Assembly: GCA_018711275.1 (NCBI GenBank)
Contig: DVIN01000029.1
Location: forward strand, 1 to 64,000
Length of the DNA stretch: 64,000 nucleotides
Origin: Candidatus Pullilachnospira intestinigallinarum
Lineage (GTDB): Bacteria > Bacillota > Clostridia > Lachnospirales > Lachnospiraceae
Direction of reading: 5' to 3'
Shown: positions 17,217 to 25,863 of the stretch, piece by piece
How positions within the stretch are numbered: the first letter of the stretch is position 1
Layout of the letters: each line of letters opens with the position of its first letter
Program-made: the position numbers and the translations under genes
The notes under the pieces: model-generated
Database searches by the model: none
Told to the model about the DNA's origin: nothing
What the model saw: only the letters and a program-made list of their open reading frames with translations

Positions 17217-18155
17217 TCATTGGCGTAAATCTTTATCACATAAATATTTCACTGCCAGATCATTCAGTTCATCCGTAAGTCTGGCATTTCCCATCTTTCT
17301 TGCTACAGGAAGTATCTTTCGGATGGTTTCTTCCGCACGCTGTCTTCGCTGTTTTTCCGTCACGAATTGAGCGGTTCTCATATTGTGAAGTCTTTCAGCA
17401 AGTTTCATCATCACCACCTCTTCGTCTATATCCTCAGATTCCCAAATATCTTCTCCAACTACAGCTTTTTCAAGAATATTTACCGTCCTGACAGGCAGGC
17501 TTTCTCTCAGCTGTTCAATCGTCGCAGAGGTCTTCGTCAATGCATCACAAAATAAACCGGCATATATCGTATCTTCATTCGCATTCATCTCGGCCAAAAG
17601 AATCGCAACATTTAAAGGATGGGTGATGTATTCATCCCCGGAATATCTTACCTTCCCTTCATAAATCCTGCATGCATAAAAATACAATGCTTCCAGCTTT
17701 CTGTGATCAGTCGGTATCCCTGCAAGTTTCATTTGTCTTATCAGACACCGAAACAACTCTTCTTTTGTAAAATGCGTCCCTGTTTTTTTCAGAAATGCAT
17801 GTTCCATCCTGTTTCCTCCCAGTTCTTCGATCTGCATCGCCATTGCCTTCAGAAGCGACGGACAGAAGCCAAATTCCTGCTTAAATGTTCTTGTAAAGCC
17901 GCTATGCGTCTTCCACCCGTACCACATTGCTACATCAATTACTTTCTCCCCGTCCAGAATTTTTTCAGATGCCCTCCTGAGCCTTCTTCTTTTTACATAG
18001 TCCATTACTGAAATTTTCATTATTTTTTTAAACTCTCTGGAAAAATAAGATTCCGAGTAGCCTATTGCACGAGAAATTTCAGCTACGGTAATATCGTCCT
18101 GAAGATGCAATTCGATATAATGCAGTCCTTCTGTAATAAGTGTTTCTGTTTTCAT
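17217..18155 (-). CDS. AraC-type helix-turn-helix fused to a degenerate RelA/SpoT-like HD domain
   Basis: A 312-aa protein. Residues about 5-105 are an AraC DNA-binding domain (ITVAEISRAIGYSESYFSREFKK and WYGWKTHSGFTRTFKQEFG). Residues about 145-300 resemble the (p)ppGpp hydrolase HD domain of RSH proteins: RYSGDEYITHPLNVA, AGLFCDALTKTS, MKLAERLHNMRTA. Against Rel, the R and H of the first motif are kept, but the HD pair reads CD, the following ED reads TK, and the Asp of LADRLHN is Glu while Asn stays. Hydrolysis is therefore unlikely; ligand sensing is inferred. Start ATG 18155 has GGGAG 8 nt upstream. It diverges from a K+ channel gene. Confidence 0.82.
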   Translation of the reverse strand: MKTETLITEGLHYIELHLQDDITVAEISRAIGYSESYFSREFKKIMKISVMDYVKRRRLRRASEKILDGEKVIDVAMWYGWKTHSGFTRTFKQEFGFCPSLLKAMAMQIEELGGNRMEHAFLKKTGTHFTKEELFRCLIRQMKLAGIPTDHRKLEALYFYACRIYEGKVRYSGDEYITHPLNVAILLAEMNANEDTIYAGLFCDALTKTSATIEQLRESLPVRTVNILEKAVVGEDIWESEDIDEEVVMMKLAERLHNMRTAQFVTEKQRRQRAEETIRKILPVARKMGNARLTDELNDLAVKYLCDKDLRQ

Positions 18156-18172
18156 AATCAATGCTCCCATAT

Positions 18173-18182
18173 ACCACGTGGT
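18173..18182. promoter_or_regulatory. Palindrome before the AraC-HD gene
   Basis: Perfect palindrome ACCACGTGGT lies between a TATAAT (minus strand, about 18187-18192) and the ribosome binding site. The position suits an autoregulatory operator, but this is inference from location alone. Confidence 0.35.
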
Positions 18183-18265
18183 GATTATACTATAAGGCAT
18201 AAAAACATTATTTTCTTTTCTTAAACTGCCTTTTTTTATTGACCGGATAATCGTGCATCGACATA

Positions 18266-18294
18266 TTGCGACAAGCATACCGCAGATATATAAT
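18266..18294 (+). promoter_or_regulatory. Promoter of the potassium channel gene
   Basis: TTGCGA (18266-18271), 17-nt spacer, TATAAT (18289-18294), 39 nt before the start codon. Confidence 0.75.
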
Positions 18295-18333
18295 ATAAAA
18301 AATACTGTTTCTTATATGGGGGAAATTTATTTC

Positions 18334-19539
18334 ATGAACAAGCAGTTAGAAATGCGGCGCAAACGAATTGCAGACATCATCGATGTCCGGACCGGCAGAG
18401 ACAGGGCCGGCCATATCTATGACTTTTTCTATCTTTTTGTCATCATCCTGAACCTGACAGTCAGCATTATGCTTACTTATGAAAATATCCGGGCACGCCA
18501 TCAGGAACTGCTTCTGATCATCGAGCGGGTAACGGTGGTAATTTTCTGTATAGACTATCTGCTCCGAATCTGGACCGCCAAATACCAGCACCCGGAAGTC
18601 AGTCAGGGGAAAGCCATCCGAAAGTATATGTGTTCCTTCACCGGAATTGTGGACCTGCTGTCCTTTTTCCCGTATTTTCTTCCCGTTTTCTTTCCTGCGG
18701 GAGCAGTAGCGTTCCGGATGCTGAGGGTCATGCGGGTTTTCCGTCTGTTTCGAATCAATGCCTATTATGATTCCTTCAAGCTGATTACGGATGTTTTGTC
18801 CGGCAAAAAGCAGCAGCTGTTCTCCTCCGTGTTTACAATTCTTATCTTAATGCTGGCGTCCAGTCTGTGCATGTACAGTCTTGAGCACGAAGCGCAGCCG
18901 GAAGTATTCCGCAACGCATTTTCCGGAATCTGGTGGGCTGCTTCTACACTGCTGACCGTGGGGTACGGGGACATCTATCCCATCACTGCCCTCGGAAAGC
19001 TGTTTGGTATTTTTATCACGTTTCTCGGAGTGGGAATGGTTGCCATCCCCACAGGTATTATTTCTGCCGGTTTTGTAGATCAGTATTCCAGAATAAAAAA
19101 GATGAGTGAATACGGTCAGGAAGCGGATGTTCATTTTATTAAGATTCACCTGACAGAACAGGACCCCTGGGTGAACCAGAGCATCGCCGCGCTTTGCCTG
19201 CCTCAGCGTGTTATCGTTGCTGTAATAAAACGCGGAGACAGAATTCTGGTTCCCAGAGGAAATATGATTCTGCGTGCAAATGATACCATGGTACTCGGCG
19301 CGGAGTCCTTCGGAGAACAGGAACATATCCGCCTGAAGGAACTCACGCTCCAGAAAAGTCATCCCTGGGTGGGACACCGTATCCGTGATCTGGACATTTC
19401 CAGGCAGTCGATTATTGTGCTGGTGAAACGTCAGAAACGGATTCTGATTCCCAACGGCAGTATGGTACTCCGGAAAGGAGATACGGTTATCATCTACACG
19501 CAGACCTTTTATGCTGATGCCAATGATCTGGACCTCTGA
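18334..19539 (+). CDS. Voltage-sensor-type potassium channel with two TrkA_C domains
   Basis: A 401-aa ion channel. Transmembrane segments S1-S4 lie in residues about 25-150, with an S4-like FRMLRVMRVFRLFRI bearing regularly spaced Arg. The pore has the K+ selectivity filter TVGYGD followed by helix S6. After S6 come two tandem RCK_C/TrkA_C-like units, each ending similarly: RILVPRGNMILRANDTMVL and RILIPNGSMVLRKGDTVII. No nucleotide-binding RCK_N Rossmann domain precedes them. ATG 18334 follows GGGGGAAAT; an earlier in-frame ATG at 18316 lacks a site. It diverges from the AraC-HD regulator and converges tightly with the MBL gene. Confidence 0.9.
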   Translation: MNKQLEMRRKRIADIIDVRTGRDRAGHIYDFFYLFVIILNLTVSIMLTYENIRARHQELLLIIERVTVVIFCIDYLLRIWTAKYQHPEVSQGKAIRKYMCSFTGIVDLLSFFPYFLPVFFPAGAVAFRMLRVMRVFRLFRINAYYDSFKLITDVLSGKKQQLFSSVFTILILMLASSLCMYSLEHEAQPEVFRNAFSGIWWAASTLLTVGYGDIYPITALGKLFGIFITFLGVGMVAIPTGIISAGFVDQYSRIKKMSEYGQEADVHFIKIHLTEQDPWVNQSIAALCLPQRVIVAVIKRGDRILVPRGNMILRANDTMVLGAESFGEQEHIRLKELTLQKSHPWVGHRIRDLDISRQSIIVLVKRQKRILIPNGSMVLRKGDTVIIYTQTFYADANDLDL

Positions 19540-19550
19540 GCGGATATCTT

Positions 19551-21152
19551 CTATCTGTCCCACTTGTCACAAAGGCTGTTGATCTGTCCGATGAATTTGG
19601 CCAGATCTTTGTTGGCGCCGCCCTCATTATGGCGGATCACCGTCATCAGACGCTGTCCGGCTGCCACCAGACGCTGATATACGCTGGATGGTTTCGGCTG
19701 CTTTGCAGTCTGCGCCTGCACCCGGACGCCTTCTGCTTTCAGTACAAAACGCTCCTCCTTCAAATCATAGATGGTTCCGCTGTAAGGAGCCATGGCCTCA
19801 TACTGCAGCTCCTGACGCAGCCTGGCGGCAAAATCCTCACAGGATATCTCTTCCCCATGACATACAAAGACCTGTCTGGGCTTTTCCTCAAAGGAGGAGG
19901 CCCATTTCATCAGGCCTTCACTGTCTGCATGACCACTGACGCCCGGGAGCACTTTAATCTCCGCATTTACCTGAATCTCTTCTCCGAACAGCTTCATCTG
20001 AGACGCGCCGTCCACCAGGGCCCTTCCCGGTGTTCCCACCGCCTGATAGCCCACAAAAAGCACGGTACATTCTTTTCTCCACAGATTGTGTTTCAGGTGA
20101 TGCTTTACACGTCCCGCATCACACATGCCGCTGGCGGATATGATCACCTTACAACGTTCATCGGTGTTGATGGCACGGGATTCCTGAGTGGTAACAGAAA
20201 GCTGAAGTCCCGGAAATGCGATGGGATTCTGTCCTTTCTCCACCAGTTCCATGGCTTCCTCATCAAAGCATTCGCGAAAATGTTCACGGAAAATGCTGGT
20301 GGCCTCCACTGCCAGAGGGCTGTCAACTATCACGGGAAAATTCCCATGCCCCTGTACCATCTGGTCCTCTTTGATTTTCCGGATAAAATAAAGCATCTCC
20401 TGGGTCCGGCCCACCGCAAAGGACGGGATCACCACATTACCGCCCCGGTCAAAGGTCCTTTGAATCACCTGAGCCAACGCGGATTCATAATCCTCCGGCA
20501 CCTCGTGCTTCCGGTTTCCGTAAGTGGACTCCATCACCACATAATCCGCATTTCTCAGATATGTGGGATTTTTTATCAAAGGCTGGTTCAGGTTCCCGAT
20601 ATCTCCCGAAAAAACAATCTTTCTTTCCTGCCCGTCTTCTGTAAGCCAGAGTTCTATGCTGGCAGAACCCAGCAGATGCCCTGCATCGATGAACCGGATC
20701 TGAATCCCATCCGCAACCGTCAGAATCTGTTTATACGGACAGCCCACCAGCAGGCCGATAGCCCCCTGTGCATCATCCATGTTATAAAGCGGCTGGATCT
20801 CCTCTTTTCCGGCTCTCTTTCCTTTCCGGTTTCTCCACTCTGCCTCCGACATCTGAATATGCGCGCTGTCACGAAGCATGATATCACACAGATCCGCCGT
20901 AGCATAGGTGGTATAAATACTTCCCCGAAATCCCCGGGCATACAGCAGCGGTAGTTTTCCCGAATGATCAATATGCGCGTGGGTGAGAAGTACAAAATCC
21001 AGATCTGACGGCGCCACCGGCAGCTGTGCCGTCTCAAAATAGTTAGGGCCCTGCTTCAGACCGCAGTCCACCAGAAAATGTTTTCCCGCCGCTTCCAGAT
21101 AATAGCAGCTCCCGGTGACCTCATGGGCCGCTCCCAGAAATGTTATCCGCAT
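19551..21152 (-). CDS. MBL-fold beta-CASP RNase-like protein
   Basis: A 533-aa metallo-beta-lactamase fold protein with the beta-CASP insertion, as in CPSF73-type RNA-processing exonucleases/endonucleases. The metal motif THAHIDHSGKLP is near residues 55-66; GHLLGSASIEL, FSGDIGN and the CASP region MESTYGNRKHE follow. Late motifs ASGMCDAGRVKHHL and VSGHADSEG supply the C-terminal His. It probably acts on RNA in the cytoplasm, but the substrate is not shown. ATG 21152 follows GAAAGGGGG; upstream in-frame ATG is weaker. Its end is 11 nt from that of the K+ channel gene, and it diverges from the MurG gene. Confidence 0.9.
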   Translation of the reverse strand: MRITFLGAAHEVTGSCYYLEAAGKHFLVDCGLKQGPNYFETAQLPVAPSDLDFVLLTHAHIDHSGKLPLLYARGFRGSIYTTYATADLCDIMLRDSAHIQMSEAEWRNRKGKRAGKEEIQPLYNMDDAQGAIGLLVGCPYKQILTVADGIQIRFIDAGHLLGSASIELWLTEDGQERKIVFSGDIGNLNQPLIKNPTYLRNADYVVMESTYGNRKHEVPEDYESALAQVIQRTFDRGGNVVIPSFAVGRTQEMLYFIRKIKEDQMVQGHGNFPVIVDSPLAVEATSIFREHFRECFDEEAMELVEKGQNPIAFPGLQLSVTTQESRAINTDERCKVIISASGMCDAGRVKHHLKHNLWRKECTVLFVGYQAVGTPGRALVDGASQMKLFGEEIQVNAEIKVLPGVSGHADSEGLMKWASSFEEKPRQVFVCHGEEISCEDFAARLRQELQYEAMAPYSGTIYDLKEERFVLKAEGVRVQAQTAKQPKPSSVYQRLVAAGQRLMTVIRHNEGGANKDLAKFIGQINSLCDKWDR

Positions 21153-21303
21153 AAAAAACCCCCTTTCCGATTTCAGAAAACGCATGCAAACCTGTTACTG
21201 TATATTATACCCGCTGGCCGCAAGAAATGCAATTTCCTTGACTTTTCCGCATCCCGGAGTAATAATATTGTTACGAAAATGTTTCAAAATCAGGAGGACG
21301 CAT

Positions 21304-22371
21304 ATGAAAAAGATCGTACTCACCGGCGGAGGCACTGCCGGCCATGTAACACCCAACATCGCCATGATTCCCCGTCTGGAGGCAGAGGGTTATGACATCT
21401 CCTATATCGGTTCCTACGATGGAATTGAGCGGAAACTGATCGAAGAACTGGGGATTCCCTACTACGGAATCTCCTCCGGAAAACTTCGCAGATATTTTGA
21501 TCTGAAAAACTTCACGGATCCCTTTAAGGTACTGAAAGGATATGGAGAAGCCCGCAGAATCCTGAAAAAGCTGAAACCGGATGTGGTCTTTTCAAAAGGC
21601 GGATTTGTGACGGTTCCTGTGGTAATCGCCGCCGGAAGGCTGAAGATCCCCGCCATTATTCATGAATCCGATATGACGCCGGGACTGGCCAACCGCCTCT
21701 GTATGTCCTCCGCTGTGAAAATCTGCTGCAATTTTCCGGAAACAGTGGAGAAACTTCCCGCAGACAAAGCGGTACTCACCGGGACTCCCATTCGACAGGA
21801 ACTGATGACCGGAAGCCGGAAAGCCGCTCTGCAGTTTACAGGTTTCAGCCCCGCAAAGCCGGTAATCATGGTTATCGGAGGAAGTCTGGGTTCTGTTGCC
21901 GTAAACAATGCGGTCCGCCAGATTCTCCCTCAGCTTCTGGAGGATTTTCAGGTGGCGCATCTCTGTGGAAAAGGAAAGCTGGATACCTCGCTGGAGGGTA
22001 CGCCCGGCTATGTGCAGTACGAATATATCAAAAAGGAACTGGCAGATCTCTTTGCCCTGGCCGATCTGGTAATTTCCCGGGCGGGGGCCAACGCTATCTG
22101 TGAAATCAGCGCGCTGAAAAAACCGAATCTGCTGATTCCCCTTTCCGCCAATGCCAGCCGCGGAGACCAGATCCTCAACGCCCGCTCCTTCGAAAAGCTG
22201 GGTTACAGCAAGGTGATGGAGGAAGAAGAAATTACACCGGATACCCTTCTGACCGCCATCCGGGATCTCTACCGGAACCGCGCGCAATATATTGATGCCA
22301 TGAGTCAGAGCCGCCAGATGGATGCGATATCTCATATTGTCAGCCTGATTAATGAAAATGCCGGACAGTAA
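21304..22371 (+). CDS. murG: MurG-type UDP-GlcNAc glycosyltransferase
   Basis: A 355-aa GT28 transferase. MurG adds GlcNAc to lipid I at the inner face of the membrane to make lipid II. The N-terminal Gly-rich loop TGGGTAGHVTPN, the SKGGFVTVPVVIAA and HESDMTPGLANR segments, and the C-terminal UDP site MVIGGSLGSVAVNNAV plus SRAGANAICE are present. AGGAGGACGCAT precedes ATG 21304. It is alone here, far from any division/cell-wall cluster, so it may be the only murG placed apart or a second copy; the window cannot tell. Confidence 0.92.
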   Translation: MKKIVLTGGGTAGHVTPNIAMIPRLEAEGYDISYIGSYDGIERKLIEELGIPYYGISSGKLRRYFDLKNFTDPFKVLKGYGEARRILKKLKPDVVFSKGGFVTVPVVIAAGRLKIPAIIHESDMTPGLANRLCMSSAVKICCNFPETVEKLPADKAVLTGTPIRQELMTGSRKAALQFTGFSPAKPVIMVIGGSLGSVAVNNAVRQILPQLLEDFQVAHLCGKGKLDTSLEGTPGYVQYEYIKKELADLFALADLVISRAGANAICEISALKKPNLLIPLSANASRGDQILNARSFEKLGYSKVMEEEEITPDTLLTAIRDLYRNRAQYIDAMSQSRQMDAISHIVSLINENAGQ

Positions 22372-22449
22372 CCGCTGAAAATATGGCTGCGGCTTTCATT
22401 GCCGCAAACGACTGAAAACGCAAGTATCTTTATTCTCATAAAACCAGAT

Positions 22450-22487
22450 GGGCCATGATGCCGTTTCTGCGGCTTCATGGCCCGTTT
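22450..22487. terminator. Hairpin terminator between convergent murG and HIT genes
   Basis: Stem GGGCCATGA (22450-22458) / TCATGGCCC (22475-22483), 16-nt loop, followed by GTTTTCC. A smaller GCGGC/GCCGC hairpin precedes it near 22389-22405. Confidence 0.7.
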
Positions 22488-22496
22488 TCCGGGAAA

Positions 22497-22910
22497 TTAT
22501 CCCAGTATTTTTTTCACCTTATCCAGCACCTCTTCTTTTACCTCATCAGTAAGGGTACCCGGCGTCCAGCTCAATCCCACCTGATCTTTCTCGTATCTTG
22601 GAATCAGATGCATATGAAAATGAAATACCGTCTGTCCTGCGGCTTCCCCATTATTCTGAACTACATTCAGGCCGGCGCAGCCCAGGGCCTCTTTCATGGC
22701 AGTTCCCACCTTCTTTGCCAGCACCATGGCAGCTCCCGCCGTTTCATCCGGGATCTCATAGAGATTCGCATAATGCTTTTTCGGCAGGATCAGCGCATGT
22801 CCTTTGCTGGCCGGTCCCAGATCCAGAATTACCCGGAACTGATCATCCTCATATAACGTGGCTGCCGGAATCTCACCGGAAGCAATTTTACAGAAAATAC
22901 AATTCTCCAT
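22497..22910 (-). CDS. HIT family nucleotide hydrolase/transferase
   Basis: A 137-aa histidine-triad protein of the Hint branch, expected to hydrolyse nucleoside phosphoramidates or adenylylated compounds in the cytoplasm. N-terminal CIFCKIASGEIPA is the typical Hint start, with a CxxC pair. The triad reads VFHFHMHLIPR. Normal length. GGAGGTATTGAG precedes ATG. Divergent from the orphan kinase gene. Confidence 0.95.
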   Translation of the reverse strand: MENCIFCKIASGEIPAATLYEDDQFRVILDLGPASKGHALILPKKHYANLYEIPDETAGAAMVLAKKVGTAMKEALGCAGLNVVQNNGEAAGQTVFHFHMHLIPRYEKDQVGLSWTPGTLTDEVKEEVLDKVKKILG

Positions 22911-23071
22911 CTCAATACCTCCATTTTTTCTGTATATCTGCTCATTTCTCCTTCTCCCTCCTGCGGAGGGCGCCGGGAAATGTCAGTTTCTGTCATTATT
23001 TGCCATACGGTTTTCATTGCCCCTTCTTTCGCCGGATGATACACTTCTGGAAGAAAGAGAGGTGTCTTTAT

Positions 23072-23845
23072 ATGCTGACCCGAGAAGAATCAGGTCTTCT
23101 GAATGATTATTTTCAAAAGGATCCCCGGCTGAAGGTCCTTTTCCAGAGACTGGAGGAAGAGCACCGCGCCGAAGTTTCCCGGATTTCCCACGAGATAAGA
23201 AATCCCGTCACCCTGATCAACAGTTATCTTCAGCTGACCCGAAGCCGTTACCCTCAGGTGGAAGAGTTCTCCACCTGGAAGCCCCTTACGGAAAACATGG
23301 ACTTTCTGAAAAATCTTCTGGAAGAGCTGTCCCGCTATAATCATGCCGGCTCCCTGCATCCGGAAACTTTTTCCCTGACAGCGCTTCTGCAGGATATCTG
23401 CCGGGATGCCTCCATGGCCTGGGCTCCGCTTACCGTCTCCTTTCAGAAATCCACCGAAGTTCCCATGGTTTTTGCCGACAAGACCAAGCTGAAAGAGGCG
23501 GTTCTGAACCTGATCCGCAACGGCGCAGAGGCAATCCGGGATCAAAAAGACGGCCGACTGGCTCTTTCCGTCTCTTTTCAGGACGGCTGGTTCACCATCC
23601 GGGTTACCAATAACGGTCCTCAAATTGATCCGGAACACCTGACAGACATCTTTGACCCCTTTATCAGCTTCAAAAAGGACGGAACCGGTCTGGGGCTTCC
23701 CATCGTCCGCAGTATCGCCCAGGCGCACGGAGGTACTGTCAGTGTAACCTCCACCCCGGAGATCACCAGTTTCTTTCTCCGCTTTCCCATGGCTGCTTTT
23801 GCAGCGGAGGCCGCCTGCGCCCACGCGGATACAAAAGAAGAGTAA
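23072..23845 (+). CDS. Orphan cytoplasmic histidine kinase
   Basis: A 257-aa kinase without membrane segments or a named sensor domain. Only about 35 residues precede the HisKA box RISHEIRNPVTLINSY (His40). The N box NLIRNGAEAI and the G boxes DIFDPFISFKKDGTGLGLPI complete the HATPase domain, resembling sporulation/NtrB-type kinases. No response regulator is adjacent. GAGAGGTG precedes ATG 23072; the frame is open far upstream but has no site there. Its last 83 nt overlap the convergent rhomboid gene, so the tails share DNA. Confidence 0.88.
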   Translation: MLTREESGLLNDYFQKDPRLKVLFQRLEEEHRAEVSRISHEIRNPVTLINSYLQLTRSRYPQVEEFSTWKPLTENMDFLKNLLEELSRYNHAGSLHPETFSLTALLQDICRDASMAWAPLTVSFQKSTEVPMVFADKTKLKEAVLNLIRNGAEAIRDQKDGRLALSVSFQDGWFTIRVTNNGPQIDPEHLTDIFDPFISFKKDGTGLGLPIVRSIAQAHGGTVSVTSTPEITSFFLRFPMAAFAAEAACAHADTKEE

Positions 23846-24437
23846 GCACAATACCACATACGATTCCTCCGATATGGGCCGCATTATTAATTCCCGCCGA
23901 CTGAAAACCATAATAAATGGTCAGCAGAATCATAAACCCAAACCGTCCCGCAGATACATTGCCGGCCTTTCCCCTGCTGACTGCCATCATCACCAACACG
24001 CCGCCTATGACTCCGAAAATTGCTCCCGATGCCCCGGCGCTTACGGAATACTCTCCCTGTCTCCATTCCAGGAGAAAGGAGAGCAGGTTCCCCGCAATTC
24101 CGCTTCCAAAGTAAATCAGCAGATAGCGCCATTTACCCACAAGACTTTCCAGCAGATCTCCCATAAACAGCAGGAGAAACATATTGTTAAACAGATGTGC
24201 GGCTCCGAAATGCAGAAACATACTGGTAATCAGACGATACCACTGGCCCTGCTCCATAAGCGGTACATAAGCTGCCCCACAGCGAAGCATCCATCCTGCA
24301 TCCTCTGTGTTCCCCAGCAGCTCCGTCACCACAAATACCAGAATATTAACTGCTATAATCGTCAGATTTACCCAGCGGATTGGTCCCCGGAAAATCTGTT
24401 CCAGCGCATCCGGCTGGGAGTCGTATGGTTGATTCAT
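23763..24437 (-). CDS. Rhomboid family intramembrane serine protease
   Basis: A 224-aa membrane protease with about six helices. The catalytic Ser is in VSAGASGAIFGVIGG and the catalytic His in NNAAHIGGIVCGI; the HFGAAHLFNNM segment with conserved His/Asn is also present. It cleaves substrates within the membrane; targets unknown. ATG 24437 lies 9 nt behind AGGAG; an ATG at 24446 touches that site. It follows the FHA gene (61-nt gap) and could be the last gene of the long Tad transcript. Its C-terminal coding end overlaps the convergent kinase gene. Confidence 0.9.
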   Translation of the reverse strand: MNQPYDSQPDALEQIFRGPIRWVNLTIIAVNILVFVVTELLGNTEDAGWMLRCGAAYVPLMEQGQWYRLITSMFLHFGAAHLFNNMFLLLFMGDLLESLVGKWRYLLIYFGSGIAGNLLSFLLEWRQGEYSVSAGASGAIFGVIGGVLVMMAVSRGKAGNVSAGRFGFMILLTIYYGFQSAGINNAAHIGGIVCGIVLTLLLYPRGRRRPPLQKQPWESGERNW

Positions 24438-24498
24438 CTGTGCCATCTCCTGTCTTCCGCCCCGGTTATTCCCGGTTTCGGCTATTCTTTATTATAGC

Positions 24499-25860
24499 CT
24501 ACCGTTTGATATCTGTCCATTCCCTGCAGAAAACATACCGTCTTTCCGCAAACTGCAGTTCATCCCCCTCCCGGATCTCCGTCTCCTGTTCTCCCACAAG
24601 CCTTTCTCCATTTTTATAAGTACCATTTCTGGAATTCATATCCTTCAGATACCACCGTCCCTGCCGGCTGCAGATTCTGGCATGGATTCTGCTGACCGTG
24701 GGCGCCAAAAGAATCACATCCGCGGTTCCCTGCATCTTTCCAATCAGAAAGGGACTGTGGTCGGGAAAGCGAAGAACCTGACCGAAATCCGGATCAATTG
24801 CTTTCAGACAGTACCCCTCCCCGACGCCAGGTATTTCTGACAAAAGGGTTGTCTCACGCTCCTCCTGGTTCTCTGGCACCGTACAGGCTGCCGGTTCTGA
24901 AAAAGACATGTTCTCCGCCTCCTTTCCGTACCGACCCGGACCCTGCCGGAATTGCTCCTCTTCGCGACGTTTTTCCTGTATTCCCTCCTCCGGACTGTCT
25001 TTACTTTGTCTGCGATTCCAGATGAAATATGTGATTCCTCCTGTCAGAGCCAATAGGATTCCGATTCCACCCCAAAGTCCGATCCAGATAGAACGTCTGG
25101 CCCAAAGCCACCCGCATATTCCCAGATATACCGCCAGCACAATGATTGCGGCAGCGGCCGCTCTTTTCCTGACGGTATCTTCCTCCTCTTCCGTATCTTC
25201 TTCAAAGAAGGCTCGCATGGCTTCCTCTCTTCTGGATTTTTCGGCATCCCATTCCTCCTGCTCCCACAATTCTTCCTGCTCCAGGCTCATTTTCCCCTGT
25301 CCTGATGTCTCCTGCCTTTTTTCCAGAAGTTCACGGATCACCGCCCGCAGACTGTCGGTGCCAAATTCCGTCTCCATGGCATAGCGATAGATACCATATC
25401 CCAGGGTCACTGCTTTCGGATCTCTGTGATCCAGACGGGGCAGGAAATATTCGGTCAGCGACTGAAACGCCTCTCCCGGAGGCTTGCCCTCCGCCGGCAC
25501 ATAACAGAAAAAAATATGCTGCAGATCCTGGCTGGAATAAATAAATTCCGGCTCCAGAAGAAGATGCTCCGCTTCCAGCAGATATTCTTCCAGCCCCTCC
25601 AGGGAATGACAGAGATTCTCCAGTACCGCCAGCAGTTCCTCTGCTTTCAGTTTTCTGTTTTTCAGAAGTTCCTCCAGCGGCGAAAGTCCCGTAATTTCAT
25701 AACACAGCTGCCAGGATCCGTCCATATTCCGGCAGCTTGTAGGCAAACATCCCGGTATCCTGTTCTCTTCGATCATCCGAAAAGCATATCCCGCAAAACC
25801 CTCCGGCTCCCACACCACCAGCCAGCTGTGATTGCTTTCCCTGCGAATCTCCGTCTTCAT
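24499..25860 (-). CDS. DUF6382 and FHA domain protein
   Basis: A 453-aa protein. The N-terminal about 190 residues match the DUF6382 type seen with Tad loci in Clostridia (EITGLSPLEELL, YLLEAEHLLLEPEFIY, FFCYVPAEG). A Glu-rich linker is followed by two membrane helices (about 235-285), a further polar linker, and a C-terminal FHA phosphothreonine-binding domain (about 365-445) with SRIHARI, DMNSRNGTYKNG and LQFAERRY. Only 3 nt separate it from the TadE-like gene upstream. It may link pilus function to Ser/Thr phosphorylation; no kinase gene is in the window. Confidence 0.87.
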   Translation of the reverse strand: MKTEIRRESNHSWLVVWEPEGFAGYAFRMIEENRIPGCLPTSCRNMDGSWQLCYEITGLSPLEELLKNRKLKAEELLAVLENLCHSLEGLEEYLLEAEHLLLEPEFIYSSQDLQHIFFCYVPAEGKPPGEAFQSLTEYFLPRLDHRDPKAVTLGYGIYRYAMETEFGTDSLRAVIRELLEKRQETSGQGKMSLEQEELWEQEEWDAEKSRREEAMRAFFEEDTEEEEDTVRKRAAAAAIIVLAVYLGICGWLWARRSIWIGLWGGIGILLALTGGITYFIWNRRQSKDSPEEGIQEKRREEEQFRQGPGRYGKEAENMSFSEPAACTVPENQEERETTLLSEIPGVGEGYCLKAIDPDFGQVLRFPDHSPFLIGKMQGTADVILLAPTVSRIHARICSRQGRWYLKDMNSRNGTYKNGERLVGEQETEIREGDELQFAERRYVFCREWTDIKR

Positions 25861-25863
25861 ACA

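Noticed and set aside
19629..20954. Open frame of 441 codons on the plus strand
   Set aside because: Antisense to the MBL/beta-CASP gene, with no ribosome binding site or domain.
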